64,000 bases of DNA from an uncultured Alphaproteobacteria bacterium (GCA_944392295.1 CALXWE010000005.1:1-64000); one strand, 5' to 3'; positions 8,803 through 17,000 are shown, counted from the first letter of the stretch. Program-made: numbers and translations. Notes: a model not told the origin generated them from the letters alone.

Positions 8803-8831
8803 AAGATAGAATATTTTGACAGTTTTGTCAA
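8803..8831 (-). promoter_or_regulatory. Promoter of the 8036 orphan gene with palindromic -35 region
   Basis: TTGACA and TATCTT are separated by 17 bp on the minus strand. The -35 box is one arm of the palindrome TTGACAGTTTTGTCAA, a possible operator. Confidence 0.6.
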
Positions 8832-8905
8832 CACGGTAAGTTTAAAAAGTTTCGATTACAAAAACAAAAAGAAGCGGTGTAAAAAAAAGGTTGGTACGAA
8901 AAGGA

Positions 8906-10651
8906 TTAATGCATAAAGGCAGCCTTAACGTGTTGACGTTGAGTATCTAAATCGAAATCGGCCTGAACATTAAGTTGAGGGGCGATTTGTTCAATTATTT
9001 TACCGCCTACGGGAGTAACGTTCCATCCGGCGGTAGTAAATCCCCAAGTTTCTTTACTACCCTTAGGTTCATCAAGTACTACCAAAAGAGCGTATTGTGG
9101 GTCAGATTGTGGAAGGGCGGCCAAAAACGAGGTCATAACCACTTTATTTTTATATTTACCGTTAACGAGTTTAAGAGCTGTTCCAGTTTTTCCGATTACC
9201 TGATATCCTGCGACATTAGCGTGTTTACCCGAGCCGTACACGACAACATCGCGGAGCAGGTTGCGCATATTTTGTGAAGTTTGTTCAGAGATAACGCGAC
9301 GCGCCTGATGCTCATTTTGCGATTTTATAATAGTTGGGTAGTGGTAAATTCCGCCATTAACGAGGGCGGAGAATGCAGAAATTATGTGCAGAGGGGTAAC
9401 GGATATTCCGTATCCGTAAGAAATGGTAGCCATACTATCATCGCGCCAACGTTTTTCGCTTAAGAATAGAGGTCGTGCTTTTTCGGCGACTTCAAAATCG
9501 GAAAGAGGCTTATCAAAGCCTAAGTTTTGCATAAACTGACGTTGTTTTTCTCTACCGACTCTACTGACCATAAGAGCCGAGCCTATATTTGAAGAATGGA
9601 TTAAAATTTCGCTTACGCTCAGCCAGCGATTTTCGCCGCGATAATCAGAGATAACGGCGCCCTGAATTTTAATTGGTTTAGTGGCATCAAACTTGTCATT
9701 TACTTTAACTTTGCCGCTTTCGAGAGCCAAGGCGGTATTAAAAGTTTTAAATACGGAGCCGGCTTCATAAACGCCTTGGGTAGCAAAGTTAAATAGCGAA
9801 CGGCTGCCGACGGGAATACTCAAATTCGGATTATAATCGGGAAGAGACACCATAGAAATGACTTCACCGGTTTTAACATTCATAACAATAGCGGTTGCAG
9901 CGTTAGCTTTAAATTTTTCCATACCTTTAAGGAGTTCTTCTCTTACGGTGTCTTGAATACCCATATCGACGGTAAGTTCCAAAGGTTTAGAAGATTCGGT
10001 TAAACGTTTATGCCAAGATTTTTCCAGACCGGCGAGTCCCTTGTTATCGATATTTGTATATCCCAAGATATGTGCAAACAGATTTTGGTGCGGATAGACG
10101 CGCTTTTCACTTTTTTGAAATTCGAGAGCAGGGATTCCAAGATTATTAACAGCAGCCTGCTGAGCCGGAGAGAGGTTATATTTAATCATAGAAAATGAAG
10201 TATTTTTCTTGAGTAATTTGTTAAGTAACTCGTCATAACTCATTTCCGGGAACAAGAGCGACAATTTTTCGGCAATATCCTGAGCATTTCTTACATGTTT
10301 AGGGTTAGCATACAAATTAACGGTAGGAAGAGAGGTAGCAACAACGGCGCCGTTTCTATCGACGATATCGGCTCTGGATATGGGGGTTCCGCTGTATATT
10401 TCGGTTTGTTCATCGGACGAATCAAATCCATGAAATTTAATTCCGTCTACCAAGCAAACATTAAATATACGGATAGCGATAATAAGGTAAACGGCTAAAA
10501 AGGCGAGTACGGCAAACAGCATACGTTGCCGACAAACGGAAAAAGCGAGGGTGTCGGCATTTTCTTCAAAAAAGACGGGACAATTTAGCTGAGACTGATT
10601 TTTCCCGAAGGTAAATTCATTATTATTTTTTGATAAATTAAGTCCGAGCAA
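8906..10651 (-). CDS. ftsI: Peptidoglycan D,D-transpeptidase FtsI (PBP3)
   Basis: FtsI cross-links septal peptidoglycan. The 581-residue protein has one N-terminal membrane segment (about 43-65), a dimerisation/pedestal domain, and a class B penicillin-binding transpeptidase domain with SVFK (catalytic Ser299, Lys302), SSN (353-355) and KTGTA (488-492). The start is a TTG at 10651 preceded by GAGG at good distance; the next ATG would begin inside the membrane segment. It is the last gene of the mraZ-rsmH-ftsL-ftsI cluster. The usual murE-murF-mraY genes do not follow; the cluster stops here. Confidence 0.94.
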   Translation of the reverse strand: MLGLNLSKNNNEFTFGKNQSQLNCPVFFEENADTLAFSVCRQRMLFAVLAFLAVYLIIAIRIFNVCLVDGIKFHGFDSSDEQTEIYSGTPISRADIVDRNGAVVATSLPTVNLYANPKHVRNAQDIAEKLSLLFPEMSYDELLNKLLKKNTSFSMIKYNLSPAQQAAVNNLGIPALEFQKSEKRVYPHQNLFAHILGYTNIDNKGLAGLEKSWHKRLTESSKPLELTVDMGIQDTVREELLKGMEKFKANAATAIVMNVKTGEVISMVSLPDYNPNLSIPVGSRSLFNFATQGVYEAGSVFKTFNTALALESGKVKVNDKFDATKPIKIQGAVISDYRGENRWLSVSEILIHSSNIGSALMVSRVGREKQRQFMQNLGFDKPLSDFEVAEKARPLFLSEKRWRDDSMATISYGYGISVTPLHIISAFSALVNGGIYHYPTIIKSQNEHQARRVISEQTSQNMRNLLRDVVVYGSGKHANVAGYQVIGKTGTALKLVNGKYKNKVVMTSFLAALPQSDPQYALLVVLDEPKGSKETWGFTTAGWNVTPVGGKIIEQIAPQLNVQADFDLDTQRQHVKAAFMH

Positions 10652-10667
10652 TTTTTCCTCTAAATTA

Positions 10668-11030
10668 TTAACGTTGAGCGTTTACCAAGCGTTTATACTG
10701 TTTTTTGGTCAGATTATTATATACATCTTCGCCATCAACAGATTCATACTCGAATGGTAACGCAGAATAGTTAATAATTTGTTCAGCTTTAACTTTATTT
10801 AGCAAAATATGTTCGGAGGCCAATTTTTTTAATCGGGAAGGAGTATTTAAGTGGCTCCATTCGGCTTTAAGTACGTGGATAGATTTAATATCGGACTGGA
10901 TATTATCGTTAATTTTAGCCAGTTCGAGTTCCAAATCGTGGACTTGATTTTTCAAGATAAAAGAGCCAAAGCAAACGACGCAGGTTAAAGTAAACCACAA
11001 AACGACGATAGCTGATTTAGTATTAATCAT
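10668..11030 (-). CDS. ftsL: Cell division protein FtsL
   Basis: FtsL is a small bitopic protein that joins FtsB/FtsQ at the septum and activates FtsWI. The 120-residue product has a short cytoplasmic N terminus, a membrane segment (about residues 7-26, AIVVLWFTLTCVVCFGSFIL) and a periplasmic coiled coil, followed by LNTPSRLKKLASEHILL, typical of FtsL. The ATG at 11030 has GGAGG five bases upstream and overlaps the rsmH stop. The call rests on position between rsmH and ftsI plus topology, because the family is poorly conserved in sequence. Confidence 0.85.
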   Translation of the reverse strand: MINTKSAIVVLWFTLTCVVCFGSFILKNQVHDLELELAKINDNIQSDIKSIHVLKAEWSHLNTPSRLKKLASEHILLNKVKAEQIINYSALPFEYESVDGEDVYNNLTKKQYKRLVNAQR

Positions 11031-11976
11031 GTAAGCCTCCTTTAGTTTCATCAAGCGGAGATTTAACGGCGAATCTGAGTTTAGCCGAGCGGGAGCGAGG
11101 GTTAGCGGCGCATTCTTGTTCAGACGGGTTAATAGCTTTAGAAACTTGAGTAAAAACCGTAGGTTTAAGGGGTTGAGATATTTGGGGCATATAGCGAGAT
11201 ACGCCGGCGGATTTTCCGTTTAAAGAGTTAAAAAAGTTTTTAACGATTCTGTCTTCAAGGGAGTGAAAATCGACTACGACGATTCTCCCCTGAGGGTTTA
11301 AGAGTTCGGTAGCCTGTGCAAGACCGTTTTTGAGTTCTTGGAGTTCATCATTAACGGCGATTCGCAAAGCTTGAAAGGTGCGAGTTGCGGGGTGTATGGC
11401 ATTAAAAGAGGGTTTAATTACCGAGCAGATAATTTGCGCCAGTTCGGTAGTTGTTTCAATTTTTTTATTTTGGCGATAGAGGGCGATTTTATGGGCGATT
11501 TGGCGTGATTTTTTTTCTTCGCCGAAATTATAGATTAAATCGGCAAGTTCGTGTTCGTCCATTGAGTTAACGATATCGGCGGCGGAAAGCCCGTTACAAG
11601 ACATACGCATATCAAGCGGGGCTTCTTTATTAAAAGAAAATCCGCGTAGAGGTTCATCAAGTTGCATAGAAGAAACGCCGATATCAAAAACAAAACCGTC
11701 CACGGGATTAGAGATAAGTTCTGCAATATTACCGAAGCGGCCGGATATAAAGGTAAAGCGGTTACCGAATTGTTGTTTAAATTCTTGAGCTCTGGGTAAA
11801 ACGTTAGGGTCGCGGTCAATAGCGATAAGGTTGCATTTAGCGGCATTAAGGATAGCAAGTGAGTATCCGCCGTTACCGAATGTGGCGTCCACATAAGTTT
11901 TATTATCTTGAGGGTTTAGGTATTCTAAAACCTCGTTGAGCATAACCGGAAAATGTTTATTATTAGCGGTTATCAA
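11023..11976 (-). CDS. rsmH: 16S rRNA m4C1402 methyltransferase RsmH
   Basis: RsmH (MraW) methylates N4 of C1402 in 16S rRNA using S-adenosylmethionine. The 317-residue protein has the SAM-binding motif DATFGNGGYS and the family signature GVSSMQLDEPLRGFSF. The start is a TTG at 11976 with GGAGG six bases upstream; it must be used because the conserved N-terminal HFPVMLNEVL lies before the first ATG. The TTG overlaps the mraZ stop as TTGA, the equivalent of an ATGA coupling. Confidence 0.95.
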   Translation of the reverse strand: MITANNKHFPVMLNEVLEYLNPQDNKTYVDATFGNGGYSLAILNAAKCNLIAIDRDPNVLPRAQEFKQQFGNRFTFISGRFGNIAELISNPVDGFVFDIGVSSMQLDEPLRGFSFNKEAPLDMRMSCNGLSAADIVNSMDEHELADLIYNFGEEKKSRQIAHKIALYRQNKKIETTTELAQIICSVIKPSFNAIHPATRTFQALRIAVNDELQELKNGLAQATELLNPQGRIVVVDFHSLEDRIVKNFFNSLNGKSAGVSRYMPQISQPLKPTVFTQVSKAINPSEQECAANPRSRSAKLRFAVKSPLDETKGGLHD

Positions 11977-12446
11977 AGTTCACCTCCGTTTTTAGAGGCA
12001 TTTAAGACGGGTCTTTTTTTCAAGACTTCGGCACGGATGCGAGCTTCTTCTTTTTCCCAATTTTCGGGGTTCCAGATTTGAAATTTACGACCTTTACCGA
12101 CAAACACGGCGGTATCGGTAATTTGGGCGTGTTTCAAGAGTTTTTCGGTTAACAAGATACGCCCGGTAGTATCAAAGGTAAAGCGTTTAGCATCACCAAA
12201 GATAAGGTTAGTTAAGTCATCTTGAGTTTGGGAGAAAAAGTCGGTTGAAGTTTCAATTTCGGAAGCAAGTTTTTCCAGCAGATCTTCAACACAACCTTCA
12301 ATACAAGGGGCAGTCAAGCTCCTATAGCAAACAATTTCGGAGTTAAGCTCTTTAACAATGGCACGATAATCGGCAGGTAGCGAAACTCTGCCTTTAGCAT
12401 CAACCTTGTTGATGATTGTGTCCATAAAGAGAAAAGTTTTTCTCAT
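11973..12446 (-). CDS. mraZ: Transcriptional regulator MraZ
   Basis: MraZ represses its own division/cell-wall operon. The 157-residue product has two SpoVT/AbrB-like domains, with the first signature VDAKGRVSLPADYR near residue 15 and the second FDTTGRILLTEKLLKHA. It is the first gene of the cluster. The start at 12446 is chosen over an ATG at 12425 because GGATAGG lies upstream, but this is not certain. Four direct repeats upstream are suitable MraZ operators. Confidence 0.94.
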   Translation of the reverse strand: MRKTFLFMDTIINKVDAKGRVSLPADYRAIVKELNSEIVCYRSLTAPCIEGCVEDLLEKLASEIETSTDFFSQTQDDLTNLIFGDAKRFTFDTTGRILLTEKLLKHAQITDTAVFVGKGRKFQIWNPENWEKEEARIRAEVLKKRPVLNASKNGGEL

Positions 12447-12483
12447 ATTGAGCCTATCCCCTTGAGTTAAAATCCATTATCTA

Positions 12484-12519
12484 TGGTATATCATGGTATT
12501 TTATGGGTTTCAATGGGAA
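12484..12519 (-). promoter_or_regulatory. MraZ operator: four TGG(G/T) boxes at exact 10-bp spacing, overlapping the promoter
   Basis: On the plus strand TGGTAT (12484), TGGTAT (12494), TGGGTT (12504) and TGGGAA (12514) recur every 10 bp. MraZ of E. coli is known to bind TGGGN direct repeats with 5-nt spacers. On the minus strand TTGAAA (12508-12513) and TATACC (12485-12490), with a 17-bp spacer, form a promoter inside the boxes, which fits autorepression of mraZ-rsmH-ftsL-ftsI. Confidence 0.8.
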
Positions 12520-12766
12520 ATTTTAGTATTTTGTTAACTGTTCTTGTTTTGTTCTATTGTAGATTCAATAAGATACGTCAAAAAGCGCAGAAAGCTAAGG
12601 GTGATAAAAATGATAAAAAAAAGTAAAAAAATGTGAAAAAAATAGTGAGTTGTTTAAAAGTTTTCAAAACACTCAATGGAAGTAGCATTTCAGGCGATTC
12701 GCAAGATGTTTAGGAATCGATTTTGGGAAAGATTACAAAGTCTGAAATAAAATATTTAAAAAGGGA

Positions 12767-12793
12767 AAAACGGCACTTAAGAAGCGCCGTTTT
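12767..12793. terminator. Terminator-like hairpin at the edge of the Bacteroidetes-like island
   Basis: The stem AAAACGGC/GCCGTTTT is extended by CTT/AAG around an A-C mismatch. T runs occur on both strands. It lies in the 400-bp gap 12447-12846, which otherwise holds only the MraZ operator and AT-rich sequence. A second hairpin, AGCCC/GGGCT with a T run (12823-12848), points to the right on the plus strand, where there is no matching gene. Confidence 0.55.
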
Positions 12794-12846
12794 TCTAAAT
12801 AATAATTTTGGGAGAACACCATAGCCCGCCTCCCATTGGGCTTTTT

Positions 12847-13584
12847 TTATTTCGCTCTGACACGGTTGCGTCCGCAACCGAAGTTGAACCCGAGCTGGAT
12901 ATATACCGAGCCCTGAACCCTTGTGTCATTGACATAGGTGTTAGGCAGGGTTTTGTACCCGGCTCTAACGGTGAGCGAATTTCCGGTGGCGAAGAACTGG
13001 CATCTGTATTCCAGTCCTCCACCGTAGGTTATACCGCTACCGTTATGTTTTATGGTAGTGGTATATGTGCCTTCCTCGGTCTCAGTTTCTACGGCGTAAC
13101 GATGCCTACCGTAGAGGTAGCCTACATTTCCGTAGAGGGAAAGGACATTTACATGCCACCCTTTGTTGAGGAGGTTGACATGGAACGCAGCGTCTGCTGC
13201 GTAGCTCCAATATCGCTTTCCCGGCTCTATAGATTCGGCATTATACTGCCTCGTCAGAGCCGAAGCTGAAACCCTGTACGACACCTTTTTGGCATCGTAC
13301 CGGAAGGAGAGGCCCATCTCCGGCGTGAAATATTCTTCCGGGAGCACGTATAAAGCTCCTGCAAATATTTCAACGCCGAAGCCCTCTGAATCAGCACTTT
13401 TCAAGACCGTCCCGTCCGAAGCCTGATAGGCTTGAATGTACGGGAGTGCTTCTAACCTTTCCTGCTCGTAGGCAGAAAGCGAGGCATCCCCGTTTTGGGA
13501 ACGGTTCATTTTGAACTCCTGTGCCGATGTCACCACCGGGGCCATGGTCAGCATGACTGCCATGGCTATAATTATTTTTTTCAT
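12847..13584 (-). CDS. Putative outer-membrane beta-barrel protein (Bacteroidetes-like)
   Basis: This 245-residue protein has a signal peptide ending VTSAQ, a style common in Bacteroidetes. The mature part alternates short amphipathic strands (GLSFRYDAKKVSYRVSASAL, LYGNVGYLYGRHRYAV, YGGGLEYRCQFF) and ends in a strand-like VYIQLGFNFGCG. This resembles small barrels such as the conjugative-transposon protein TraO, but the match is only general and low confidence. The leader lacks a ribosome site. GC content is visibly higher than in neighbours. It follows the large lipoprotein gene at 13722 in the same orientation (137-bp gap). Confidence 0.7.
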   Translation of the reverse strand: MKKIIIAMAVMLTMAPVVTSAQEFKMNRSQNGDASLSAYEQERLEALPYIQAYQASDGTVLKSADSEGFGVEIFAGALYVLPEEYFTPEMGLSFRYDAKKVSYRVSASALTRQYNAESIEPGKRYWSYAADAAFHVNLLNKGWHVNVLSLYGNVGYLYGRHRYAVETETEEGTYTTTIKHNGSGITYGGGLEYRCQFFATGNSLTVRAGYKTLPNTYVNDTRVQGSVYIQLGFNFGCGRNRVRAK

Positions 13585-13721
13585 ACCATTTTGGTTTTAA
13601 GAGAGGCGGATGGAAGATAATTTAATATCCGCCTCTCTGTATGTTGTGTTCTGTTTATCATTTTTATACTTGAAACAACATCAAACAAAACATTCAAATA
13701 TGTCGAATCAAGATTTTTTGC

Positions 13722-16127
13722 TTATCGCAGCTGCATAACTATCTGCCCATTATAGCTAATGGTGAGAACGCCATTCTCGGAAGACGAGAAGGTGTAGCCA
13801 TCAACTACATGAGAGAAGTTACCGTCACGCCAGTTCCACATAGCAAGGATGTACTTGCTAAGAGAACGAGTGACGACACCATTGTTGCTGTATATGATCG
13901 GATATTCATCCGAACGATACTCAGCAACTGCCGGAGCCCACTTGCCAACGGCATAAGAACCGTGGTTAGCGGAAGTGGTAAAATATCCGGAGTTGTACTC
14001 TTCGTTGAAGTTTCCTTCAACGAAGTAGCCAGCCAGGATATTGTTCACCTCCGGAAGGGTCTCGCTCATAGCGAACGGTACAGCCACTGCGCCGTTTTCG
14101 GTTCTGATAACGAGGCACTTCTTGGCATGGTCGCCAGCAGCCTCATCATCTGCCGGAACGGCAGATATACCAGCACCCAGAATCTTACCCCATTCTTCAG
14201 GGAGAGATTTCGGGAGGACAGCTATTTTAGCCTCAGCTTTCGCAGAAGCGTTGTAGCTATCACCAGAAATTGCGTAAACGGTGTTGATGTTGTTGACATA
14301 GTCGTAAACATCATACTGTGTTCCGTTTATGGTCTCCCTGGTCGGAGTAGCAGAGATACTTGAACCAGCTTCTACAATCTGCCAGTCAGCGTAGTCGAAT
14401 GACAAAGTATAGTACTCGTCGCTGTACACAGCCTTCTGGTAGTCATAGCTGTAGACATTCTTGAACACGTCAATACCGTTGTTAGCAGTAGATGAATACT
14501 GCATGTAACGGGTTGTAACAGTCCAGTTGCCCTGCTGGCTGGATGTCTCGTTTATCATAGACGAGCCGTTAGCCACGGTGGTATACTGGTTATTAGCCGT
14601 GTATATCCACTGGAGCTGAGGCTCACTGAAGTGACGATATAAATTCAGAGATATCTCACGAGTTTTCTCGCCTGATACGCTCCAAATCTCCACTTCCGTC
14701 CAACTAATCCTTTCGGTGTTGGCATCCACAACAACGCGAGACAAATTCTCGTATCTCTTGCCGACGATTTCATCAACCACCGGCTCAATTTCAAGAGCAC
14801 GCTCATAGGGGACAGCTACCGTATAGGTAGTCACATCCTCGGCGGCTTTGGTCTGTGCCATCGGGTTTTCCTTTTCCACCTCCACATCAAAGTAGAGGGT
14901 TATGGTAACGACCCTCAGTTCGTCATTGCTGGCGGCAGCATTTTCAGCAACCTCAGATCTGTTAAATCTGATGTTTCTGATACTGCTGTATACGAAAGTT
15001 GTATCACCATAGGCGAGGCTTTCGTAGTTCACACCGGCTTTGACTGCCTCACCCTCGTTGAACTTAAAGTTGTAGTCCAGTGAGGTAGCCGAGGTTACAA
15101 ACCTGCCGTCAGGAGTTCTCTTAACAACATCGGCGCTGTGCGACGAGTTAGAAAGAGATACCTCTGAAAGCTGTGCTTCAGTCTCCACATACACCCTCTC
15201 GGGCTGTGTAAAGAGTGCCTCAAGGTTGAGAGCCTTGAGGAATGCATCCCGGGAGATTTCTTCCTCGCCGTTCTTGTAAACGACGAGTTCTCCGGAGACT
15301 TCTTGAAGCTTTGTCTCCAGTGCCAGGGAGGCAACTGCAAACTCGGCTTCATATCCCGTATTCTCCACGACGGTTTCGTACTCGTCGGGAACAGGGACTT
15401 CCCCGTTCTTGTAAATACGGACATACGGTACACGTACCGTAAATGTCTCGTCGTAAGAACGTTTTTCGCACTTAACCTCAACATTGAAGTAAAGGTTAAC
15501 ATCAAACACGGTGGAGTCCGTGTTTGACAATGCCTGGTTTTCCTTTGCCTCAAACTTGTTATAAGAGACATTGGAAACCTCTGCGTATGCGAAGAGGGTG
15601 TCGGGGTTCTCCGACTTCAGAGCCTGCCACATAGCATTAGCAGAAACCTTCTCATTTGCATTAAATACAAATGAGTAGTCCCTGTTGTAGCTGATAGTGG
15701 TGAACTCATCATCCTTTTCCTCAGAAGAGGAAATTTCAGATTCGTTCTGACTCTTCAGAGCAACTTCTCCCAAGAGGTTCTCTTCAGCCACATACACCTT
15801 TTCAGGTGTCAGGCTAAAGTTGACCTCAAGGTTCAGATCTCTTGCAAATTCTTCTTCATGCAAGATGTCCTCACCCTGGAAGAAAACCTTCTCTCCGTAG
15901 ACACGCTGTTCTACGGTAAAAAGCTGATACGCAAGCGTATCAAACTCCAGAGAAAGCCCGGTATTTTCATACCGCATCCCTTCTTCCCCGGGGTTTTCAT
16001 TTCCTTTGAACTCCTGGTCAATACCCAAATGGGTTGTTGACCATTCCTCTTTTGAACAAGAGGAGAAAACGTTCATGGCGGCGATGGCAGCTACTGCGAT
16101 GGCCGCGAAAAATCTCATTCTTTTCAT
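13722..16127 (-). CDS. Large duplicated-domain lipoprotein, Bacteroidetes-like, function unknown
   Basis: The product has 801 residues. The lipoprotein signal MKRMRFFAAIAVAAIAAMN ends in FSSC followed by SKEEW, a typical Bacteroidetes pattern. After it come two similar ~200-residue modules (YENTGLSLEFDTLAYQL... and VENTGYEAEFAVASLALE...), each with PE-(K/R)-VYV, a YxFxFNxxE strand, an F(N/D)VEV strand and VPY(V/E)R. A Tyr/Ser/Asn-rich C-terminal domain ends YTFSSSENGVLTISYNGQIV. ATG 16127 follows AAAATTCAAAAAT, an SD-less leader. GC content and codon choice differ strongly from the flanks. A surface-lipoprotein role is inferred; no enzyme motif is seen. Confidence 0.78.
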   Translation of the reverse strand: MKRMRFFAAIAVAAIAAMNVFSSCSKEEWSTTHLGIDQEFKGNENPGEEGMRYENTGLSLEFDTLAYQLFTVEQRVYGEKVFFQGEDILHEEEFARDLNLEVNFSLTPEKVYVAEENLLGEVALKSQNESEISSSEEKDDEFTTISYNRDYSFVFNANEKVSANAMWQALKSENPDTLFAYAEVSNVSYNKFEAKENQALSNTDSTVFDVNLYFNVEVKCEKRSYDETFTVRVPYVRIYKNGEVPVPDEYETVVENTGYEAEFAVASLALETKLQEVSGELVVYKNGEEEISRDAFLKALNLEALFTQPERVYVETEAQLSEVSLSNSSHSADVVKRTPDGRFVTSATSLDYNFKFNEGEAVKAGVNYESLAYGDTTFVYSSIRNIRFNRSEVAENAAASNDELRVVTITLYFDVEVEKENPMAQTKAAEDVTTYTVAVPYERALEIEPVVDEIVGKRYENLSRVVVDANTERISWTEVEIWSVSGEKTREISLNLYRHFSEPQLQWIYTANNQYTTVANGSSMINETSSQQGNWTVTTRYMQYSSTANNGIDVFKNVYSYDYQKAVYSDEYYTLSFDYADWQIVEAGSSISATPTRETINGTQYDVYDYVNNINTVYAISGDSYNASAKAEAKIAVLPKSLPEEWGKILGAGISAVPADDEAAGDHAKKCLVIRTENGAVAVPFAMSETLPEVNNILAGYFVEGNFNEEYNSGYFTTSANHGSYAVGKWAPAVAEYRSDEYPIIYSNNGVVTRSLSKYILAMWNWRDGNFSHVVDGYTFSSSENGVLTISYNGQIVMQLR

Positions 16128-16493
16128 ATTTTTGAATTTTTTATTTTTTATTATTTCTTTTTTTAAAAATGAAAAAACAGATTTTAAGCACACCAAAATG
16201 TTATGAAAAATCTTTTCAATTTTCCAATAATGTCCATAAAAGCATACATAATCCTTATTTTTCTATTCTAATCTAACATAAAAAATACCAAAACACAAGC
16301 AAAAAACGTACGATTTTGTAAAATTTTGTCTATTATCGTCGTACAGCATTTATAACGGCTGTTTCTTGTTTATAAGCAGTTGTTTGTACGCTATAAAAGC
16401 CTCGCTTGCCGGTCGTTGTAGACAAATTTTGACAATAAGCTCATCTCGGGCGAAAAATAAGCACATTACTTATTTACCGACGTTAAAAATAAC
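16128..16493. other. AT-rich gap beside the island with an imperfect inverted repeat
   Basis: No credible gene is present. 16317-16332 and 16419-16434 form a 14/16 inverted repeat (TGTAAAATTTTGTCTA against TAGACAAATTTTGACA) about 86 bp apart. CGTACGA and TCGTCGTAC lie around the left arm. This could be a regulator site pair or a trace of a mobile element; I cannot decide from sequence alone. Confidence 0.35.
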
Positions 16494-16690
16494 TTGTAAA
16501 AAGTATGAACTTTATTTAACATAATCCCTGTCGCCGATTGGCGATGGTGTCCGAAAGACGCCTCAGTATAAAAACTCCTTACCAAGGGGAGTGGGTGAAA
16601 TAAGCGTATTTTTTACGGCGAATAAACCTGACTGCATACTGACAGTTTTTCGGCTCCCCGCTTTGAAGTTTTCAAAGCGGTTTTGTTTTA
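16494..16690 (+). ncRNA. Candidate structured RNA with own promoter and terminator
   Basis: TTGTAA (16494-16499) and TAACAT (16517-16522) with a 17-bp spacer can start a transcript near 16528. The following 160 nt contain successive hairpins: TCGCC-GATT-GGCGA, GGTGTC-CGAAA-GACGCC, and ACTCCTT-ACCAA-GGGGAGT. CTGTC near the 5' end can pair with GACAG near 16642. The RNA ends in the perfect stem CCGCTTTGAA/TTCAAAGCGG (16658-16680) and TTTTGTTTT. I do not recognise a known family (not tmRNA, RNase P or SRP). It may be a free small RNA or an attenuating leader of the HTH gene 22 bp downstream. Confidence 0.5.
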
Positions 16691-16711
16691 ACAAAAAAAG
16701 GAGCTTAACTT

Positions 16712-16942
16712 ATGAAATTAAATTCTTATATTCGCCGCAGGTTAGGGCGGCTACTCACCACATCGCGCCAAGACAGAAATTTGCATCTGGCTTATGTTGC
16801 TAAAGCTCTTAATATTTCCGTTCATGAACTTGATAGCATTGAAATAGGTTGTAAGAGCGCTAACTGGCGTAAATATCAAAAGTTGCTGGATTTTTATAAG
16901 CAGTCGGTCGAAGTTAGTCTGATAGATAACCCTAAACTTTAA
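16712..16942 (+). CDS. Small helix-turn-helix (XRE-like) protein
   Basis: This 76-residue basic protein has an HTH pattern (LHLAYVAKALNISVHELDSIE, then a second helical part NWRKYQKLLDFY) like Cro/CI-type regulators. The start ATG has AAAGGAG upstream. It lies directly behind the structured RNA candidate and ends at a bidirectional terminator. It may regulate its own leader or the island to its left; this is inference from position only. Confidence 0.65.
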   Translation: MKLNSYIRRRLGRLLTTSRQDRNLHLAYVAKALNISVHELDSIEIGCKSANWRKYQKLLDFYKQSVEVSLIDNPKL

Positions 16943-16950
16943 CCTAAAAA

Positions 16951-16971
16951 AGCTCCGAGTTTCTCGGAGCT
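16951..16971. terminator. Bidirectional terminator between the HTH gene and fabG
   Basis: The stem AGCTCCGAG/CTCGGAGCT is flanked by A and T runs. It serves the plus-strand HTH gene and the minus-strand fabD-fabG operon. Confidence 0.8.
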
Positions 16972-17000
16972 TTTAGTTTTTTTATTGCTCTTTGGCAAAA

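Noticed and set aside
12808-13269. Plus-strand 153-codon frame antisense to the beta-barrel gene
   Set aside because: Antisense shadow; no ribosome site, and no sensible protein features compared with the minus-strand product.
12847-13584. TraO and therefore a conjugative transposon
   Set aside because: Only general small-barrel features match, and no other tra genes, integrase or mobilisation genes are nearby.
13809-14363. Plus-strand open frame of 184 codons antisense to the large lipoprotein gene
   Set aside because: The GC-richer lipoprotein gene yields long antisense frames by codon bias; no start signal and the minus strand product has a clean signal peptide.
16494-16690. tmRNA, RNase P RNA, SRP RNA or 6S RNA
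   Set aside because: None of the conserved landmarks I know for these RNAs is present (no tag ORF or tRNA-like acceptor, no GAGGAAAGUCC, no GGAAG tetraloop region), and no long closed duplex with a central bubble.
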